DNA from: Pseudomonas sp. PSKL.D1
GTDB taxonomy: Bacteria; Pseudomonadota; Gammaproteobacteria; Pseudomonadales; Pseudomonadaceae
Length of the DNA: 64,000 bases
Reading direction: 5' to 3'
Assembly (NCBI RefSeq): GCF_028898945.1
Contig: NZ_CP118607.1
Location: forward strand, 1,722,001 to 1,786,000
Position 1 is the stretch's first letter; every line of letters begins with the position of its first letter. Of the stretch, positions 36,502 through 46,624 are shown piece after piece. The notes below the pieces were generated by a model. It was not told the origin of the DNA and ran no database searches. It saw only the letters and a program-made list of their open reading frames with translations. The position numbers were made by a program, and so were the translations under genes.

Positions 36502-39351
36502 TTATGGGTTCAGGTTTCTCCAGCCGAACCCTTTATTGACGCGCATTATGCGCGATACGCTAAACAGCGATTGAAGTGTGGATTGCAGTTCTTCGTTCGA
36601 CACCGGTTCTAGCTGCGCACTTAGCAGGGAGGGAGACTTGAGCAGTGGACAACTGAGCAATTTGTAGATCTGTTTCATTTGCCTGTAGGCCGGCAGGTTC
36701 CTGTCCACTACGTGGTTGAACATGTCAATGCCGGTCATTTCGTTCAGGGCTTTTGCATAGGTGGCGTAAGTGGGTGCGTAGGCGCCCTTTTTCGGCCAGT
36801 TTTGCTTTTGGCGGAAAAACCCTGGTCGAGCATCCAGGCGACTCTCCATTTCCCGTATGACTTCGCGCAAGGTCGGGTTGTTGGGGTGGCTGCCAATCAC
36901 GCTGGTGTTGAATTGCTGATGAACGCCCCGGAATGCGTTGGAGGTTGGCTGCTCGAGCAAGAGGCCATCCGGGGTGGTTTGCAGTAGCACCGTGCCTATC
37001 CAGTCCTCGGGCGCGGCCTCGTTGATAATGCCCGCTGCCGAGGGATGTGAGCGGGTTGCCAGCAGGTCGTTGTCGATATCCATGTACAACCCGCCCTCTT
37101 GATACAGGGCATGGTACTTCAACATGTCGGTGGCGGCCGTCACATGTGAGGCCCCAGGCATCGGGCCTTCCATGGCGGCTTCGAAGTGCTGCCTGCTGAA
37201 CGGATGCATTTCGCTGAAGAACCGTTGCGATTCCAGTGTGCGCAGATTGAGTTCGGGAGCGGCCTCGGCCAAGGCTTGGCCATTCGTGACGAGGCTTGAA
37301 TACGAGAGGAAAAGGTGATGTTCGTAGCCGGCGTCCCTGAGCAGTCTCGAGTTGCGGCCCAAGCGCACGAGCCCAGCGGGCGATATGGGTTTGTCGCCTA
37401 GCCACAGATGAAACACTTTCCTGGGGACAGGTGTCTGGTTCACGTTGGGAATTCTCGGCACTTCAACAGGCATTGCCACATCGATGCCGAGGTTTCGGAG
37501 CGTGCGTTGACGCATGGTGTCGGTGACTACACGGGGGGCATCGACTCCAGGGCGGTAGCTATACAGCCGGGCGTCAGCGGCAATATAGCGGGTTGGCGAA
37601 TCGAGCTGGCTTTCCACCTGCCTAACGAATGCGTCTTCATCCAGGTCATACAGGAAGCGCGTTGCGCGATCTTGCGTGGCCAGTAGCGTGTCCATGCCCT
37701 CATGGGTTGTTTCACGGCTGATTGCATACCCTTGAGCGGGGGCGTCCAGCGGCTTCACGCGTACCGGCTGCTCGAAGTACCTGGGGAAATTGCTGCCGCC
37801 CCAGGCCACCCGGGGTGCACGCGGCGGGCTCAGCAGGTAGCCGATCTGCCCGTTGACTCTGCCGGGGGCCACGAATGAATCCAGCTGCGTCTGGAACATC
37901 TTCTTGCTGACGGACCACGCTTTGCCTGCCAGGGGCAGCGCGCATAGCGCGCCGAACGCAACGTTGGTGGCGCCATCGATCTTTTCCTCACGCGTCTTGC
38001 CATTGATGATTTCGTCCAGGCCCACGCCGAGTTGCGCGATGCCACCAACGGCCACCACCCATCCCAGGCCAGGTACGACGAGCGCCAGTGGGGCGATAAT
38101 GGTCAGGGCGATGTTCAGGTAGCCTCGCCACTTTGCTTTCATGACATCGCTACGGGTGGTGATCAAGAACTGCGCATCATCGTAACTACGCTGTTTTTGC
38201 TGCGCAGTCAGATAGCTGAAAAGGTCTTCGGTGATCACCGGGCTAAAGTCGTCGACGTTATAGTTGATGTACACGGTTGACCACCCGCGGGCAGGGATGA
38301 CCAAGTTGTTGATATACAAGAAGCGGGGGCCTTCGTAACTGGCCAACCCTGCCAGGGCCGCCTCCAGCCCTGAATAACTGAGCCCGTCCGGCAAGTCCTG
38401 CAGTCGAAAATGCGCCATCAGTGCTTTGCGCTTATGGGCGTCCATGCACTGCTCCTTGATCCAGGCTTTCATGGCATCCTCGTTCTCGAAAGGGTGCAGG
38501 GGCGAGGAATTACCAGGGATGTAAAGCAACGTCAGCCCTGAAACCTTGTCCTTCAGGCAGGGGATGTCGGTGGCGACATAGCCGTAGACGTTGAGCATGC
38601 GCACTTCCACCTGATGGCTGTGCGAGATTGAATCATCGTCGTCAGCCAGCAGCCCGGCCACGCGCCAGGCCAGTTCACAGGCTGCTTCGTCGAGGCTTCC
38701 CTCCTTGACTTGCTTGTTGCAGGCCGCGATGAAGTTCACCCTTGCCAACGTGGCGTAATCGTCCGATTGGTGCGCCCAGTAATCGTCGAGCTGGGTGATG
38801 AATTGGTCATGGAACTCCAGCGTCCAGATGAACGCTTGAAATGCTTTTGTGTCGATGGCCACCAGCGTTTCGGGGGAGTACCGCATGGGTTCGGCCGCAT
38901 GGAACAGCCCTTGAAAGACTGCATATTCGTCAAGCATGCCAAAAAGGCCGGTTTGAGGTAGTTCATCGACAATTTGCACGTTGCCATTGGCAAAGGCACG
39001 AGACCAGCTTTCCTGTGCGGTGCTCCAGTCTTTCAAGAAGCCCAGAGAGCTGAACGCGCTGAAGCTGTCGTACGGCAGTGTTGGCAGGCTATCAGGTTGA
39101 TCCTGCCATTTGGACATCACGGCCTGGCTGAGCGGCATTTGTTCGGCAACCTGAGCCACCCAGTTTCCCTCGGGGTCTGGCTTGTAGTGCAAGGTAACGG
39201 CCATTGTGGTTTCAGGATCAAGGTCCAGGCCCAGGCCCTGGGCTTGGAGCCATTGCCTGATCTTTTCTGTGCTGAAACGGTCCGGGCGTGGAATTCGGGT
39301 GAGGTGGTCAATCGCGTGCTGGATAGCGTCAGGTTGCAAGTGGGTGATCAT
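36502..39351 (-). CDS. Large toxin-like protein with C-terminal TcdA/TcdB-type glycosyltransferase domain (copy 2)
   Basis: A 949-aa paralogue of the protein at 31729-34437. Shared landmarks in order: FIAACNKQVKEGSL, VYGYVATD, LLYIPGNSSPLHPF, GLSYSGLEAALAGLASYEG, KAKWRGYL, the hydrophobic LALVVPGLGWVVAVGGIAQLG, and the glycosyltransferase part VFHLWLGDKPIS, ATDMLKYHALYQEGG and YMDIDN with DxD at D758-D760, then TSVIGSHPNNPTLRE. The start is uncertain. ATG 39351 aligns with the paralogue's N-terminus; ATG 39366 and GTG 39453 are also in frame, and no site has a strong ribosome binding sequence. Codon use looks richer in A/T than in the flagellar genes. No adjacent immunity-like gene is seen. 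Confidence 0.7.
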   Translation of the reverse strand: MITHLQPDAIQHAIDHLTRIPRPDRFSTEKIRQWLQAQGLGLDLDPETTMAVTLHYKPDPEGNWVAQVAEQMPLSQAVMSKWQDQPDSLPTLPYDSFSAFSSLGFLKDWSTAQESWSRAFANGNVQIVDELPQTGLFGMLDEYAVFQGLFHAAEPMRYSPETLVAIDTKAFQAFIWTLEFHDQFITQLDDYWAHQSDDYATLARVNFIAACNKQVKEGSLDEAACELAWRVAGLLADDDDSISHSHQVEVRMLNVYGYVATDIPCLKDKVSGLTLLYIPGNSSPLHPFENEDAMKAWIKEQCMDAHKRKALMAHFRLQDLPDGLSYSGLEAALAGLASYEGPRFLYINNLVIPARGWSTVYINYNVDDFSPVITEDLFSYLTAQQKQRSYDDAQFLITTRSDVMKAKWRGYLNIALTIIAPLALVVPGLGWVVAVGGIAQLGVGLDEIINGKTREEKIDGATNVAFGALCALPLAGKAWSVSKKMFQTQLDSFVAPGRVNGQIGYLLSPPRAPRVAWGGSNFPRYFEQPVRVKPLDAPAQGYAISRETTHEGMDTLLATQDRATRFLYDLDEDAFVRQVESQLDSPTRYIAADARLYSYRPGVDAPRVVTDTMRQRTLRNLGIDVAMPVEVPRIPNVNQTPVPRKVFHLWLGDKPISPAGLVRLGRNSRLLRDAGYEHHLFLSYSSLVTNGQALAEAAPELNLRTLESQRFFSEMHPFSRQHFEAAMEGPMPGASHVTAATDMLKYHALYQEGGLYMDIDNDLLATRSHPSAAGIINEAAPEDWIGTVLLQTTPDGLLLEQPTSNAFRGVHQQFNTSVIGSHPNNPTLREVIREMESRLDARPGFFRQKQNWPKKGAYAPTYATYAKALNEMTGIDMFNHVVDRNLPAYRQMKQIYKLLSCPLLKSPSLLSAQLEPVSNEELQSTLQSLFSVSRIMRVNKGFGWRNLNP

Positions 39352-39468
39352 GTCGTGCCCTGCCATGTTGAGGAGCCAACAGGGTGTGGCATGGGCCGGG
39401 AAACCATGAGGTATATAGTCCTGCTGCCAGCAGCATAGAGGCTCGCAAATCACCGTTTGTGCTCGGGA

Positions 39469-39593
39469 CTATTGATTTCAATCACGATTGTATACAACCT
39501 GTGAGGCCAACCTCTTGGCATCGGGCCCACGCATGTAATAATGCCGCCCGTGCGCCTCTGCCGGTAACACGGCAGCGAGGGCGGCGACTTGAG
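39469..39593. repeat. Copy B of the duplicated segment with decayed fliK2 start
   Basis: This segment matches 36364-36491. On the minus strand the former fliK2 start reads GTGATTGAAATCAATAGT where the intact gene has ATGACTGAAATCAATAGC. The remnant frame runs 11 codons to a TGA at 39450-39452, which overlaps a GTG (39453) in frame with toxin gene 2. The segment presumably carries whatever promoter drives the minus-strand genes. Confidence 0.8.
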
Positions 39594-39616
39594 ATTCAGG
39601 GTTCCAGAGCGGTGTT

Positions 39617-39684
39617 GCCTGCATCGCGGATGAATCCGCTCCTACACGCGATCCTGTAGGAGCGGATTCATCCGCGATGCAGGC
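39617..39684. repeat. Inverted REP pair upstream of ccmA
   Basis: Perfect 30-bp arms (39617-39646 and 39655-39684) around an 8-base loop, containing the GGATGAATCCGCTCC core. With copy B of the duplicated segment it fills the ~370-base space between toxin gene 2 and ccmA; no gene is seen there. Confidence 0.95.
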
Positions 39685-39722
39685 GCCAGCGATCTGGAGC
39701 CCTACAAATAAAGGCAAAACCC

Positions 39723-40355
39723 GTGACCCTTCACCTCCAAGCCGCAGGCCTGGCCTGCGAGCGCGACTGGCGCCTGCTGTTCGAGCACCTGCATTTCGAA
39801 CTGCACCCCGGCGACATGCTGCAGGTCAGCGGCCCCAACGGCAGCGGCAAGACCAGCCTGCTGCGCCTGTTGGCCGGGCTGATGCAGCCGACCGCCGGGC
39901 AGATTCTGCTGGGCGGCCAGCCGCTGGCCGAGCAGCGCCATGCGCTGGCCAGCATTCTGCTGTGGATCGGCCACGCCGCGGGTATCAAGGACTTGCTCAC
40001 CGCCGAGGAAAACCTCACCTGGCTCTGTGCACTGCACCAGCCCGCCACCCGTGACGCCATCTGGGCGGCACTGGAGGCCGTGGGCCTGCGCGGTTTCGAG
40101 GACGTACCCTGCCATACCCTGTCGGCTGGCCAGCAGCGCCGTGTGGCACTGGCCCGCCTGTATCTGGCAAGCCCGCCGCTGTGGATCCTCGACGAACCTT
40201 TCACCGCCCTCGACAAACAGGGCGTTGCCCAGCTCGAAGCGCACCTGGCGGCCCATTGCGAACAAGGGGGCACCGTGGTGTTGACCACCCACCACACACT
40301 GGAATGCAAACCCTCCGGTTACCGCGAACTCAACCTGGGGCAGTGGGCGGCATGA
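39723..40355 (+). CDS. ccmA: CcmA heme exporter ATP-binding protein
   Basis: A 210-aa ABC ATPase with Walker [10 protein letters not shown], signature LSAGQQRR and Walker B LWILDEPF. With CcmB, CcmC and CcmD it forms the CcmABCD complex that releases heme-loaded CcmE for periplasmic cytochrome c maturation. GTG 39723 is the only start fitting the family N-terminus. The stop overlaps the ccmB ATG. Confidence 0.95.
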   Translation: MTLHLQAAGLACERDWRLLFEHLHFELHPGDMLQVSGPNGSGKTSLLRLLAGLMQPTAGQILLGGQPLAEQRHALASILLWIGHAAGIKDLLTAEENLTWLCALHQPATRDAIWAALEAVGLRGFEDVPCHTLSAGQQRRVALARLYLASPPLWILDEPFTALDKQGVAQLEAHLAAHCEQGGTVVLTTHHTLECKPSGYRELNLGQWAA

Positions 40356-41020
40356 GTGTATTCATCCTGTTGCTGCGCCGCGAAGCGCGCCTGCTGTTCC
40401 GCCGCCCGGCGGAGCTTGCCAACCCACTGGTGTTCTTTGCCATCGTCGTGGCGCTGTTCCCGCTGGCGGTAGGGCCGGAGAGCCAATTGTTGCAAACCTT
40501 GTCACCCGGGTTGGTCTGGGTGGCGGCATTGCTGGCGGTGTTGCTCTCGCTGGACGGCCTGTTTCGCAGCGATTTCGAGGATGGCTCGCTGGAGCAGTGG
40601 GTACTGTCGCCACACCCGCTGGCTATGCTGGTGCTGGCCAAGGTGCTGGCACACTGGATCTTTTCCGGGCTGGCGCTGGTATTGTTGGCGCCATTGCTGG
40701 CCTTGATGCTGGGCCTGCCAAGCCATTGCCTGCCCGTGCTGCTTGGTTCCCTGCTGTTGGGCACCCCGGTGCTGAGCCTGCTGGGCGCGGTGGGCGCGGC
40801 GCTGACGGTTGGCCTGAAGCGTGGCGGCCTGCTGCTGGCATTGCTGATTCTGCCGTTGTATATCCCAGTATTGATCCTGGGCAGTGGTGCGCTGCAGGCA
40901 GCACTGCAGAATATGCCGGCGACTGGCCACCTGTTGTGGCTGGCCAGCCTGACGGCACTGGCGGTAACCCTTGCACCCTTTGCGATAGCGGCCGGCCTGA
41001 AGATCAGCGTCGGCGAATAA
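40352..41020 (+). CDS. ccmB: CcmB heme exporter permease
   Basis: A 222-aa integral membrane protein with six hydrophobic segments and the conserved [19 protein letters not shown] region between helices. It is the membrane partner of CcmA. ATG 40352 overlaps the ccmA stop by 4 bases. Confidence 0.95.
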   Translation: MSVFILLLRREARLLFRRPAELANPLVFFAIVVALFPLAVGPESQLLQTLSPGLVWVAALLAVLLSLDGLFRSDFEDGSLEQWVLSPHPLAMLVLAKVLAHWIFSGLALVLLAPLLALMLGLPSHCLPVLLGSLLLGTPVLSLLGAVGAALTVGLKRGGLLLALLILPLYIPVLILGSGALQAALQNMPATGHLLWLASLTALAVTLAPFAIAAGLKISVGE

Positions 41021-41066
41021 CGAGTCCTGGGCCCCCAAGCCCGGCAAATACCCTGGATGTACCCTG

Positions 41067-41831
41067 ATGAAAATTAGCTGGACGTGGTTCCACAAACTGG
41101 GCTCCCCCAAATGGTTCTATGCCATCAGCGGCCGAATGCTGCCGTGGCTGGCCGTTTCTGCCGCTTTGCTGCTGGTCACCGGCGTGATCTGGGGCCTGGC
41201 CTTCGCGCCCGAGGATTACCAGCAAGGCAACAGTTTCCGCATCATCTATATCCATGTGCCGGCGGCGATGCTGGCGCAGTCCTGCTACGTGCTGCTGGCG
41301 GTGGCGGGGGTGGTGGGGCTGGTGTGGAAGATGAAGCTGGCGGATGTGGCCCTGCAGTGCGCGGCGCCGATTGGCGCGTGGATGACCGCCGTGGCGCTGG
41401 TCACCGGAGCCATCTGGGGCAAGCCGACCTGGGGCAGCTGGTGGGTGTGGGATGCGCGCCTGACCTCGATGCTGATCCTGCTGTTCCTGTACTTCGGCAT
41501 CATTGCCCTGGGCCAGGCCATCAGCAACCGTGACAGCGCTGCCAAGGCCTGCGCGGTGCTGGCCATCGTCGGCGTGATCAACATCCCGATCATCAAGTAT
41601 TCGGTGGAATGGTGGAACACCCTGCACCAAGGCGCCACCTTCACCCTGACCGAAAAGCCCGCCATGCCGGCCGAGATGTGGCTGCCGCTGCTGCTGACGG
41701 CGCTGGGCTTTTATTGCTTCTTCGGTGCCGTGCTGCTGGTGCGCATGCGCCTTGAGGTACTCAAGCGCGAAGCGCGTGCCAGCTGGGTTCGGGAAGAGGT
41801 CATGAACAGCCTGGGTCGGAGGGCCGCCTGA
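41067..41831 (+). CDS. ccmC: CcmC heme transporter/handler
   Basis: A 254-aa protein with six membrane helices and the periplasmic tryptophan-rich WWD motif ([14 protein letters not shown]). Conserved histidines are present in IYIHVPAA and in [10 protein letters not shown]. It loads heme onto CcmE. Its stop overlaps the ccmD ATG by one base. Confidence 0.96.
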   Translation: MKISWTWFHKLGSPKWFYAISGRMLPWLAVSAALLLVTGVIWGLAFAPEDYQQGNSFRIIYIHVPAAMLAQSCYVLLAVAGVVGLVWKMKLADVALQCAAPIGAWMTAVALVTGAIWGKPTWGSWWVWDARLTSMLILLFLYFGIIALGQAISNRDSAAKACAVLAIVGVINIPIIKYSVEWWNTLHQGATFTLTEKPAMPAEMWLPLLLTALGFYCFFGAVLLVRMRLEVLKREARASWVREEVMNSLGRRAA

Positions 41832-42007
41832 TGAGCTTTTCTTCATTCGGCGATTTCCTCGCCATGGGCCACCATGGCCTGTACGTCTGGTCAGCCTATG
41901 GCATTTGCCTGGCGGTGATGGCGATCAATGTCGCCGCGCCGCTGCTGGCCCGTCGCCGCTATTTGCAAGAAGAGGCGCGCCGTTTGCGCCGGGAGAACAA
42001 CCAGTGA
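41831..42007 (+). CDS. ccmD: CcmD small heme-exporter subunit
   Basis: A 58-aa protein with one membrane helix ([21 protein letters not shown]) preceded by the family-typical [10 protein letters not shown] and followed by a basic cytoplasmic tail ([16 protein letters not shown]). It stabilises CcmABC and promotes release of holo-CcmE. ATG 41831 shares a base with the ccmC stop, and TGA 42005-42007 overlaps the ccmE GTG. Confidence 0.93.
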   Translation: MSFSSFGDFLAMGHHGLYVWSAYGICLAVMAINVAAPLLARRRYLQEEARRLRRENNQ

Positions 42008-42447
42008 ATCCGCAGCGCAAGAAACGCCTGTTCCTGATCCTCGGCCTGCTGGTCGGGGTTGCGATTGCCGTCGGCTTTGCCTTGAGCGCTTTGCAGCAGA
42101 ACATCAACCTGTTCTACACCCCCACCCAGATCGCCAACGGCGAGGCACCGCTGGACACCCGCATCCGCGCTGGTGGTATGGTCGAAAAGGGCTCGGTGCA
42201 GCGCTCGGCCGACTCGCTGGACGTGCGCTTCGTGGTCACCGACTTCAGCAAGTCGGTGCCGATTACCTACCGGGGCATCCTGCCAGACCTGTTCCGTGAA
42301 GGGCAGGGTATCGTCGCGCTGGGTAAATTGAACGCCGATGGCGTTGTGGTGGCCGACGAAGTACTGGCCAAGCACGATGAGAAGTACATGCCGCCGGAAG
42401 TGACCAAGGCCCTCAAAGAAAGCGGGCAAGCGGAGGCCAAGCCATGA
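42004..42447 (+). CDS. ccmE: CcmE periplasmic heme chaperone
   Basis: A 147-aa protein: N-terminal membrane anchor ([23 protein letters not shown]), OB-fold domain and the covalent heme site HDEKY (H124, Y128) before a flexible tail. The start is GTG 42004, overlapping the ccmD stop (GTGA), which gives the family's [10 protein letters not shown]-terminus. Confidence 0.95.
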   Translation: MNPQRKKRLFLILGLLVGVAIAVGFALSALQQNINLFYTPTQIANGEAPLDTRIRAGGMVEKGSVQRSADSLDVRFVVTDFSKSVPITYRGILPDLFREGQGIVALGKLNADGVVVADEVLAKHDEKYMPPEVTKALKESGQAEAKP

Positions 42448-44432
42448 ATGCGGCGTTGGTGGTCCCCGAACTCGGCCAGTTGGCGATGATCCTGGCCATT
42501 TGTTTTGCCGCCGTGCAGGCAACCGTGCCGTTGCTCGGCGCCTGGCGCGGCGACAGCCTGTGGATGGGCCTGGCGCGCCCGGCGGCCTGGGGGCAGTTCG
42601 CCTTCCTGGCGTTTGCCTTTGCCTGCCTGACCCACGCCTTCATGACCGACAACTTCTCGGTTGCCTACGTGGCGAGCAACTCCAACAGCGCCTTGCCCTG
42701 GTACTACAAGTTCAGTGCCGTGTGGGGTGCCCACGAGGGTTCGCTGCTGCTGTGGGCCTTGATCCTTGGCGGCTGGACCTTCGCCGTTTCGATCTTCTCG
42801 CGCCAGCTGCCCCAGGTAATGCTGGCCCGGGTCCTGGCGGTGATGGGCATGATCAGCGTGGGCTTCCTGAGCTTCCTGATCATCACCTCCAACCCGTTCC
42901 AGCGCCTGTTGCCCCAGGTGCCGGCCGATGGGCGCGACCTCAACCCACTGCTGCAGGACTTTGGCCTGATCGTCCACCCGCCGATGCTGTACATGGGCTA
43001 CGTGGGCTTTTCGGTGGCCTTCGCCTTCGCCATCGCCGCACTGCTGGGCGGGCGCCTGGACGCCGCGTGGGCGCGCTGGTCGCGGCCATGGACCATCGTT
43101 GCCTGGGCCTTCCTCGGCGTGGGCATCACCCTGGGGTCCTGGTGGGCCTACTACGAACTGGGCTGGGGCGGCTGGTGGTTCTGGGACCCGGTGGAAAACG
43201 CCTCGTTCATGCCGTGGCTGGTCGGTACCGCACTGATCCACTCGCTGGCGGTGACCGAAAAGCGCGGTGTGTTCAAGAGCTGGACCGTGCTGCTGGCAAT
43301 CGCTGCGTTCTCGCTGAGCCTGCTGGGTACGTTCCTGGTCCGCTCCGGGGTGCTTACCTCGGTACACGCGTTCGCCTCCGACCCTTCGCGCGGCGTGTTC
43401 ATCCTGATCTTCCTGTTGTTCGTGGTCGGTGGTTCGCTGACCCTGTTCGCCTTGCGTGCGCCGGTGGTCAAAAGCCAGGTCGGCTTTGCCCTGTGGTCGC
43501 GTGAAACCCTGCTGCTGGCCAACAATCTGGTGCTGGTGGTAGCGGCCTCGACCATTCTGCTCGGCACGCTGTACCCACTGGTGCTCGATGCCCTGACCGG
43601 CGCCAAGCTGTCGGTCGGCCCGCCGTACTTTGACGCGCTGTTCCTGCCACTGATGGCACTGCTGATGGTGGTGCTCGGCGTGGGCGTGATCGTGCGCTGG
43701 AAGGATACCCCCGGCAAATGGCTGGCCAGCATGATGACCCCGGTGCTGATCGGTAGTGCCGTGCTGGCGCCGGTGGCCGGCTTCATTGTCGATGATTTCG
43801 ATTGGCCGGCCCTGACTGCCTTTGCACTGGCTGCCTGGGTGGTACTGAGCGGGCTGCGCGACATCCTCGACAAAACCCGGCACAAAGGCCTGGCCAAGGG
43901 CGTGCGAGGCCTGGGCCGCAGTTACTGGGGCATGCAGCTGGCGCACCTGGGCCTGGCCGTTTGTGCACTGGGCGTGGTGCTGTCGAGCAACAACAGTGCT
44001 GAACGCGACCTGCGCATGGCTCCGGGCGATAGCATCGAGCTGGGCGGTTATCACTTCCTGTTCCAGGGGGCCAAGCACTTCGAGGGGCCAAACTTCATCT
44101 CCGACAAAGGCACCATCGTGGTCAGCCGCGATGGCCGTGAAGTGACCACCCTGCACCCGGAAAAACGCCTGTACACCGTGCAGCAGTCGATGATGACCGA
44201 GGCCGGCATCGATGCCGGGTTCACCCGCGACCTGTACGTGGCGCTGGGTGAGCCGCTGGAGAACGGCGCCTGGGCTGTGCGTGTACATATCAAGCCTTAC
44301 GTCCGCTGGATCTGGCTGGGCGGTCTGCTGACCGGCCTGGGCGGGTTGCTTGCGGCCCTCGACCGGCGCTATCGCGTCAAGGTCAAGACCCGGGTGCGTG
44401 ATGCCCTGGGCGTGTCTGGAGCAGCTGCATGA
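42444..44432 (+). CDS. ccmF: CcmF cytochrome c heme lyase subunit
   Basis: A 662-aa polytopic protein with the WWD motif [19 protein letters not shown] and conserved heme-ligand histidines ([24 protein letters not shown] region). It transfers heme from CcmE to apocytochrome c together with CcmH/CcmI. ATG overlaps the ccmE stop. Confidence 0.97.
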   Translation: MNAALVVPELGQLAMILAICFAAVQATVPLLGAWRGDSLWMGLARPAAWGQFAFLAFAFACLTHAFMTDNFSVAYVASNSNSALPWYYKFSAVWGAHEGSLLLWALILGGWTFAVSIFSRQLPQVMLARVLAVMGMISVGFLSFLIITSNPFQRLLPQVPADGRDLNPLLQDFGLIVHPPMLYMGYVGFSVAFAFAIAALLGGRLDAAWARWSRPWTIVAWAFLGVGITLGSWWAYYELGWGGWWFWDPVENASFMPWLVGTALIHSLAVTEKRGVFKSWTVLLAIAAFSLSLLGTFLVRSGVLTSVHAFASDPSRGVFILIFLLFVVGGSLTLFALRAPVVKSQVGFALWSRETLLLANNLVLVVAASTILLGTLYPLVLDALTGAKLSVGPPYFDALFLPLMALLMVVLGVGVIVRWKDTPGKWLASMMTPVLIGSAVLAPVAGFIVDDFDWPALTAFALAAWVVLSGLRDILDKTRHKGLAKGVRGLGRSYWGMQLAHLGLAVCALGVVLSSNNSAERDLRMAPGDSIELGGYHFLFQGAKHFEGPNFISDKGTIVVSRDGREVTTLHPEKRLYTVQQSMMTEAGIDAGFTRDLYVALGEPLENGAWAVRVHIKPYVRWIWLGGLLTGLGGLLAALDRRYRVKVKTRVRDALGVSGAAA

Positions 44433-44965
44433 AGCGTTGGATCATGGTGGTGCCACTGGCGGTGTTCCTGCTGGTGGCGGTCTTCCTCTACAAAGGGCTG
44501 TTCCTCAAGCCCGACGAGCTGCCGTCGGCAATGATCGGCAAGCCGTTCCCGGCGTTTTCCCTGGCCTCGACCCAGGGCGACCGTACCCTGACCCAGGCTG
44601 ATCTGGTGGGACGCCCTGCACTGGTCAACGTGTGGGCCACCTGGTGCCCGTCGTGCAAGGTCGAACACCCGTACCTGAACCAGCTGGCTCAGCAGGGTGT
44701 GGTGATTCATGGCGTCAACTACAAGGACGACAATGCGGCTGCCTTGAAGTGGTTGGCCGAGTTCCACAACCCGTACCAGCTCGATATCCGTGATGAACAG
44801 GGCAGCCTGGGCCTGGACCTGGGTGTGTACGGCGCGCCGGAAACCTTCCTGATCGATGCCAAGGGCATCATCCGTTACAAGCACGTCGGCGTGGTGGATG
44901 CCACTGTGTGGCGCGAGCAGCTGGCGCCGTTGTACCAGGGCCTGGTCGACGAGGCCAAGCCATGA
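44429..44965 (+). CDS. ccmG: CcmG (DsbE) thiol:disulfide oxidoreductase
   Basis: A 178-aa membrane-anchored thioredoxin-fold protein (helix ~5-25) with active site WCPSC (C73/C76) and the family insert GVNYKDDNAAALKWL. It keeps the CXXCH cysteines of apocytochromes reduced. It overlaps ccmF and ccmH at both ends. Confidence 0.96.
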   Translation: MKRWIMVVPLAVFLLVAVFLYKGLFLKPDELPSAMIGKPFPAFSLASTQGDRTLTQADLVGRPALVNVWATWCPSCKVEHPYLNQLAQQGVVIHGVNYKDDNAAALKWLAEFHNPYQLDIRDEQGSLGLDLGVYGAPETFLIDAKGIIRYKHVGVVDATVWREQLAPLYQGLVDEAKP

Positions 44966-45438
44966 GGCGCTGGCTGGCAGCCGCCGTACTGGGCATGAGC
45001 CTGGCCGGCGTGGCCAGGGCGGCCATTGATACCTACCAGTTCCGCGACGACGCCGAGCGTGAGCGTTACCAGCAACTGACCAAGGAACTGCGTTGCCCCA
45101 AGTGCCAGAACCAGGACATCGCCGACTCCAACGCGCCAATTGCCGCCGACCTGCGCCGGGAAATCTTCCGCATGCTGGGGGAGGGCAAGAGTAATCAGCA
45201 GATCGTCGAGTTCATGGTCGATCGCTATGGCGATTTCGTGCGTTACAAGCCGGCCCTGAGCGGGCGTACCTGGCTGCTGTGGTTTGGCCCGGGCATCCTG
45301 CTGGTGGGGGGCTTCGTGGTGATGGCGGTGATCGTCCGTCGGCGCCGTGGCCCGGCTAACCAAGGTGCAGAGCATTTGTCTGCCGAAGAACGCGAGCGTC
45401 TCGCCAAACTGCTGGAAAAAGAACAGACCCATGACTGA
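44962..45438 (+). CDS. ccmH: CcmH (CcmL-type) thiol oxidoreductase
   Basis: A 158-aa protein: signal/anchor at 1-20, the [17 protein letters not shown] motif with redox cysteines C45/C48, and a C-terminal membrane helix ([21 protein letters not shown]). It participates in thio-reduction of apocytochrome c. ATG 44962 overlaps the ccmG stop. Confidence 0.95.
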   Translation: MRRWLAAAVLGMSLAGVARAAIDTYQFRDDAERERYQQLTKELRCPKCQNQDIADSNAPIAADLRREIFRMLGEGKSNQQIVEFMVDRYGDFVRYKPALSGRTWLLWFGPGILLVGGFVVMAVIVRRRRGPANQGAEHLSAEERERLAKLLEKEQTHD

Positions 45439-46612
45439 ATTCTGGCTAAGTGCGGGCCTGCTGCTGCTCGCTGCCCTCGGCTTTTTGCTGATCCCCATTC
45501 TGCGTGGCCGTCGACGCCAGCAGGAAGAAGACCGTACCGCGTTGAACGTGGCGCTGTATCAGGAACGCGTCGCCGAACTGGCTGCCCAGCAGGCGGCGGG
45601 TGTGCTTGATGAGGCCCAACTGGCTACCGGCCGGGATGAAGCCGCCCGTGAGCTGCTGGCTGATACCGAAGGCGCCGAACCCGATCGTCAGGGGCATTTG
45701 GGCAAGGCCCTGCCGTTGCTGGCGGCGGTGCTGGTGCCGGTGATGGCGCTAGGGCTGTACCTGCATTTTGGCGCGGCGGACAAAGTTGAACTGACCCAGG
45801 AGTTTGCTGCCGCTCCCAAAAACATGGAAGAAATGATCTCGCGCCTGGAGCGCGCTGTCGAAGCCCAGCCAGATTCTGCCGAGGGCCTGTACTTCCTCGG
45901 CCGGGCCTACATGGCTGAACAGCGCCCGGCGGATGCTGCCCGGGCCTACGAGCGTGCCGTGGCGTTGGCCGGCCGCCAACCCGAACTGCTGGGCCAGTGG
46001 GCACAGGCACTGTATTTTGCGGCTGACAAAAAGTGGAACCCGCAGGTGCAGGCGCTGACCGACGAGGCGCTCAAGGCCGACCCGAACGAGGTCACCAGCC
46101 TGGGCCTGCGCGGCATCGCCGCATTTGAAGGCGAGCGCTATCAAGAAGCCATAGACTTCTGGAACCGCCTGCTGGCGCAACTGCCCCAGGGCGATGCTTC
46201 GCGTGAAGCCCTGCAGGGTGGCATCGACCGCGCCACCGAGCGCCTGGGAGGCACGGCGAGCAAGCCCGCCACGGCACGTTTGAAGGTGCGCGTTGAACTG
46301 GCGGCGGCGCTGAAGGACAAGGTCAGGCCCGACGACACCGTGTTCATCTTCGCCCGCGCCAGCAACGGCCCGCCCATGCCGCTGGCAGCCAAGCGCGTGA
46401 CCGTGGCGCAATTGCCGTTGGAGGTGGAACTGTCCGACGCCGATGCGATGATGCCGCAGATGAAACTGTCCGGGTTTGCCGAAGTCCAACTCGTTGCACG
46501 CGTCTCGCGCGCCGGCCAGCCCACCCACGGCGAATGGATCGGCCAGGGCGCGCCGCTGGCTACCAGCACCCAGGCTACCCAGCACCTGATCATCGACAGC
46601 CCCGACCCGTAA
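45431..46612 (+). CDS. ccmI: CcmI cytochrome c biogenesis protein with TPR domain
   Basis: A 393-aa protein: N-terminal membrane helix, cytoplasmic loop, second helix ([18 protein letters not shown]), then periplasmic TPR repeats (residues ~140-270; [26 protein letters not shown]) and a C-terminal domain. It binds the apocytochrome C-terminus and delivers it to CcmFH. It overlaps the ccmH end by 8 bases and is the last classical gene of the ccm operon. Confidence 0.94.
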   Translation: MTEFWLSAGLLLLAALGFLLIPILRGRRRQQEEDRTALNVALYQERVAELAAQQAAGVLDEAQLATGRDEAARELLADTEGAEPDRQGHLGKALPLLAAVLVPVMALGLYLHFGAADKVELTQEFAAAPKNMEEMISRLERAVEAQPDSAEGLYFLGRAYMAEQRPADAARAYERAVALAGRQPELLGQWAQALYFAADKKWNPQVQALTDEALKADPNEVTSLGLRGIAAFEGERYQEAIDFWNRLLAQLPQGDASREALQGGIDRATERLGGTASKPATARLKVRVELAAALKDKVRPDDTVFIFARASNGPPMPLAAKRVTVAQLPLEVELSDADAMMPQMKLSGFAEVQLVARVSRAGQPTHGEWIGQGAPLATSTQATQHLIIDSPDP

Positions 46613-46624
46613 GAGAGCCTTGCC

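Noticed and set aside
31729..39593. Prophage, transposon or genomic island with integrase as carrier of the toxin pair
   Set aside because: No transposase, integrase, terminal inverted repeats or tRNA target seen. Only the ~125-bp direct duplication around toxin gene 2 speaks for a recombination event.
39617..39684. Repeated palindromic units considered as a CRISPR array or attachment site
   Set aside because: They occur as facing pairs scattered in intergenic gaps without regular spacers, cas genes or integrase; they are REP elements.
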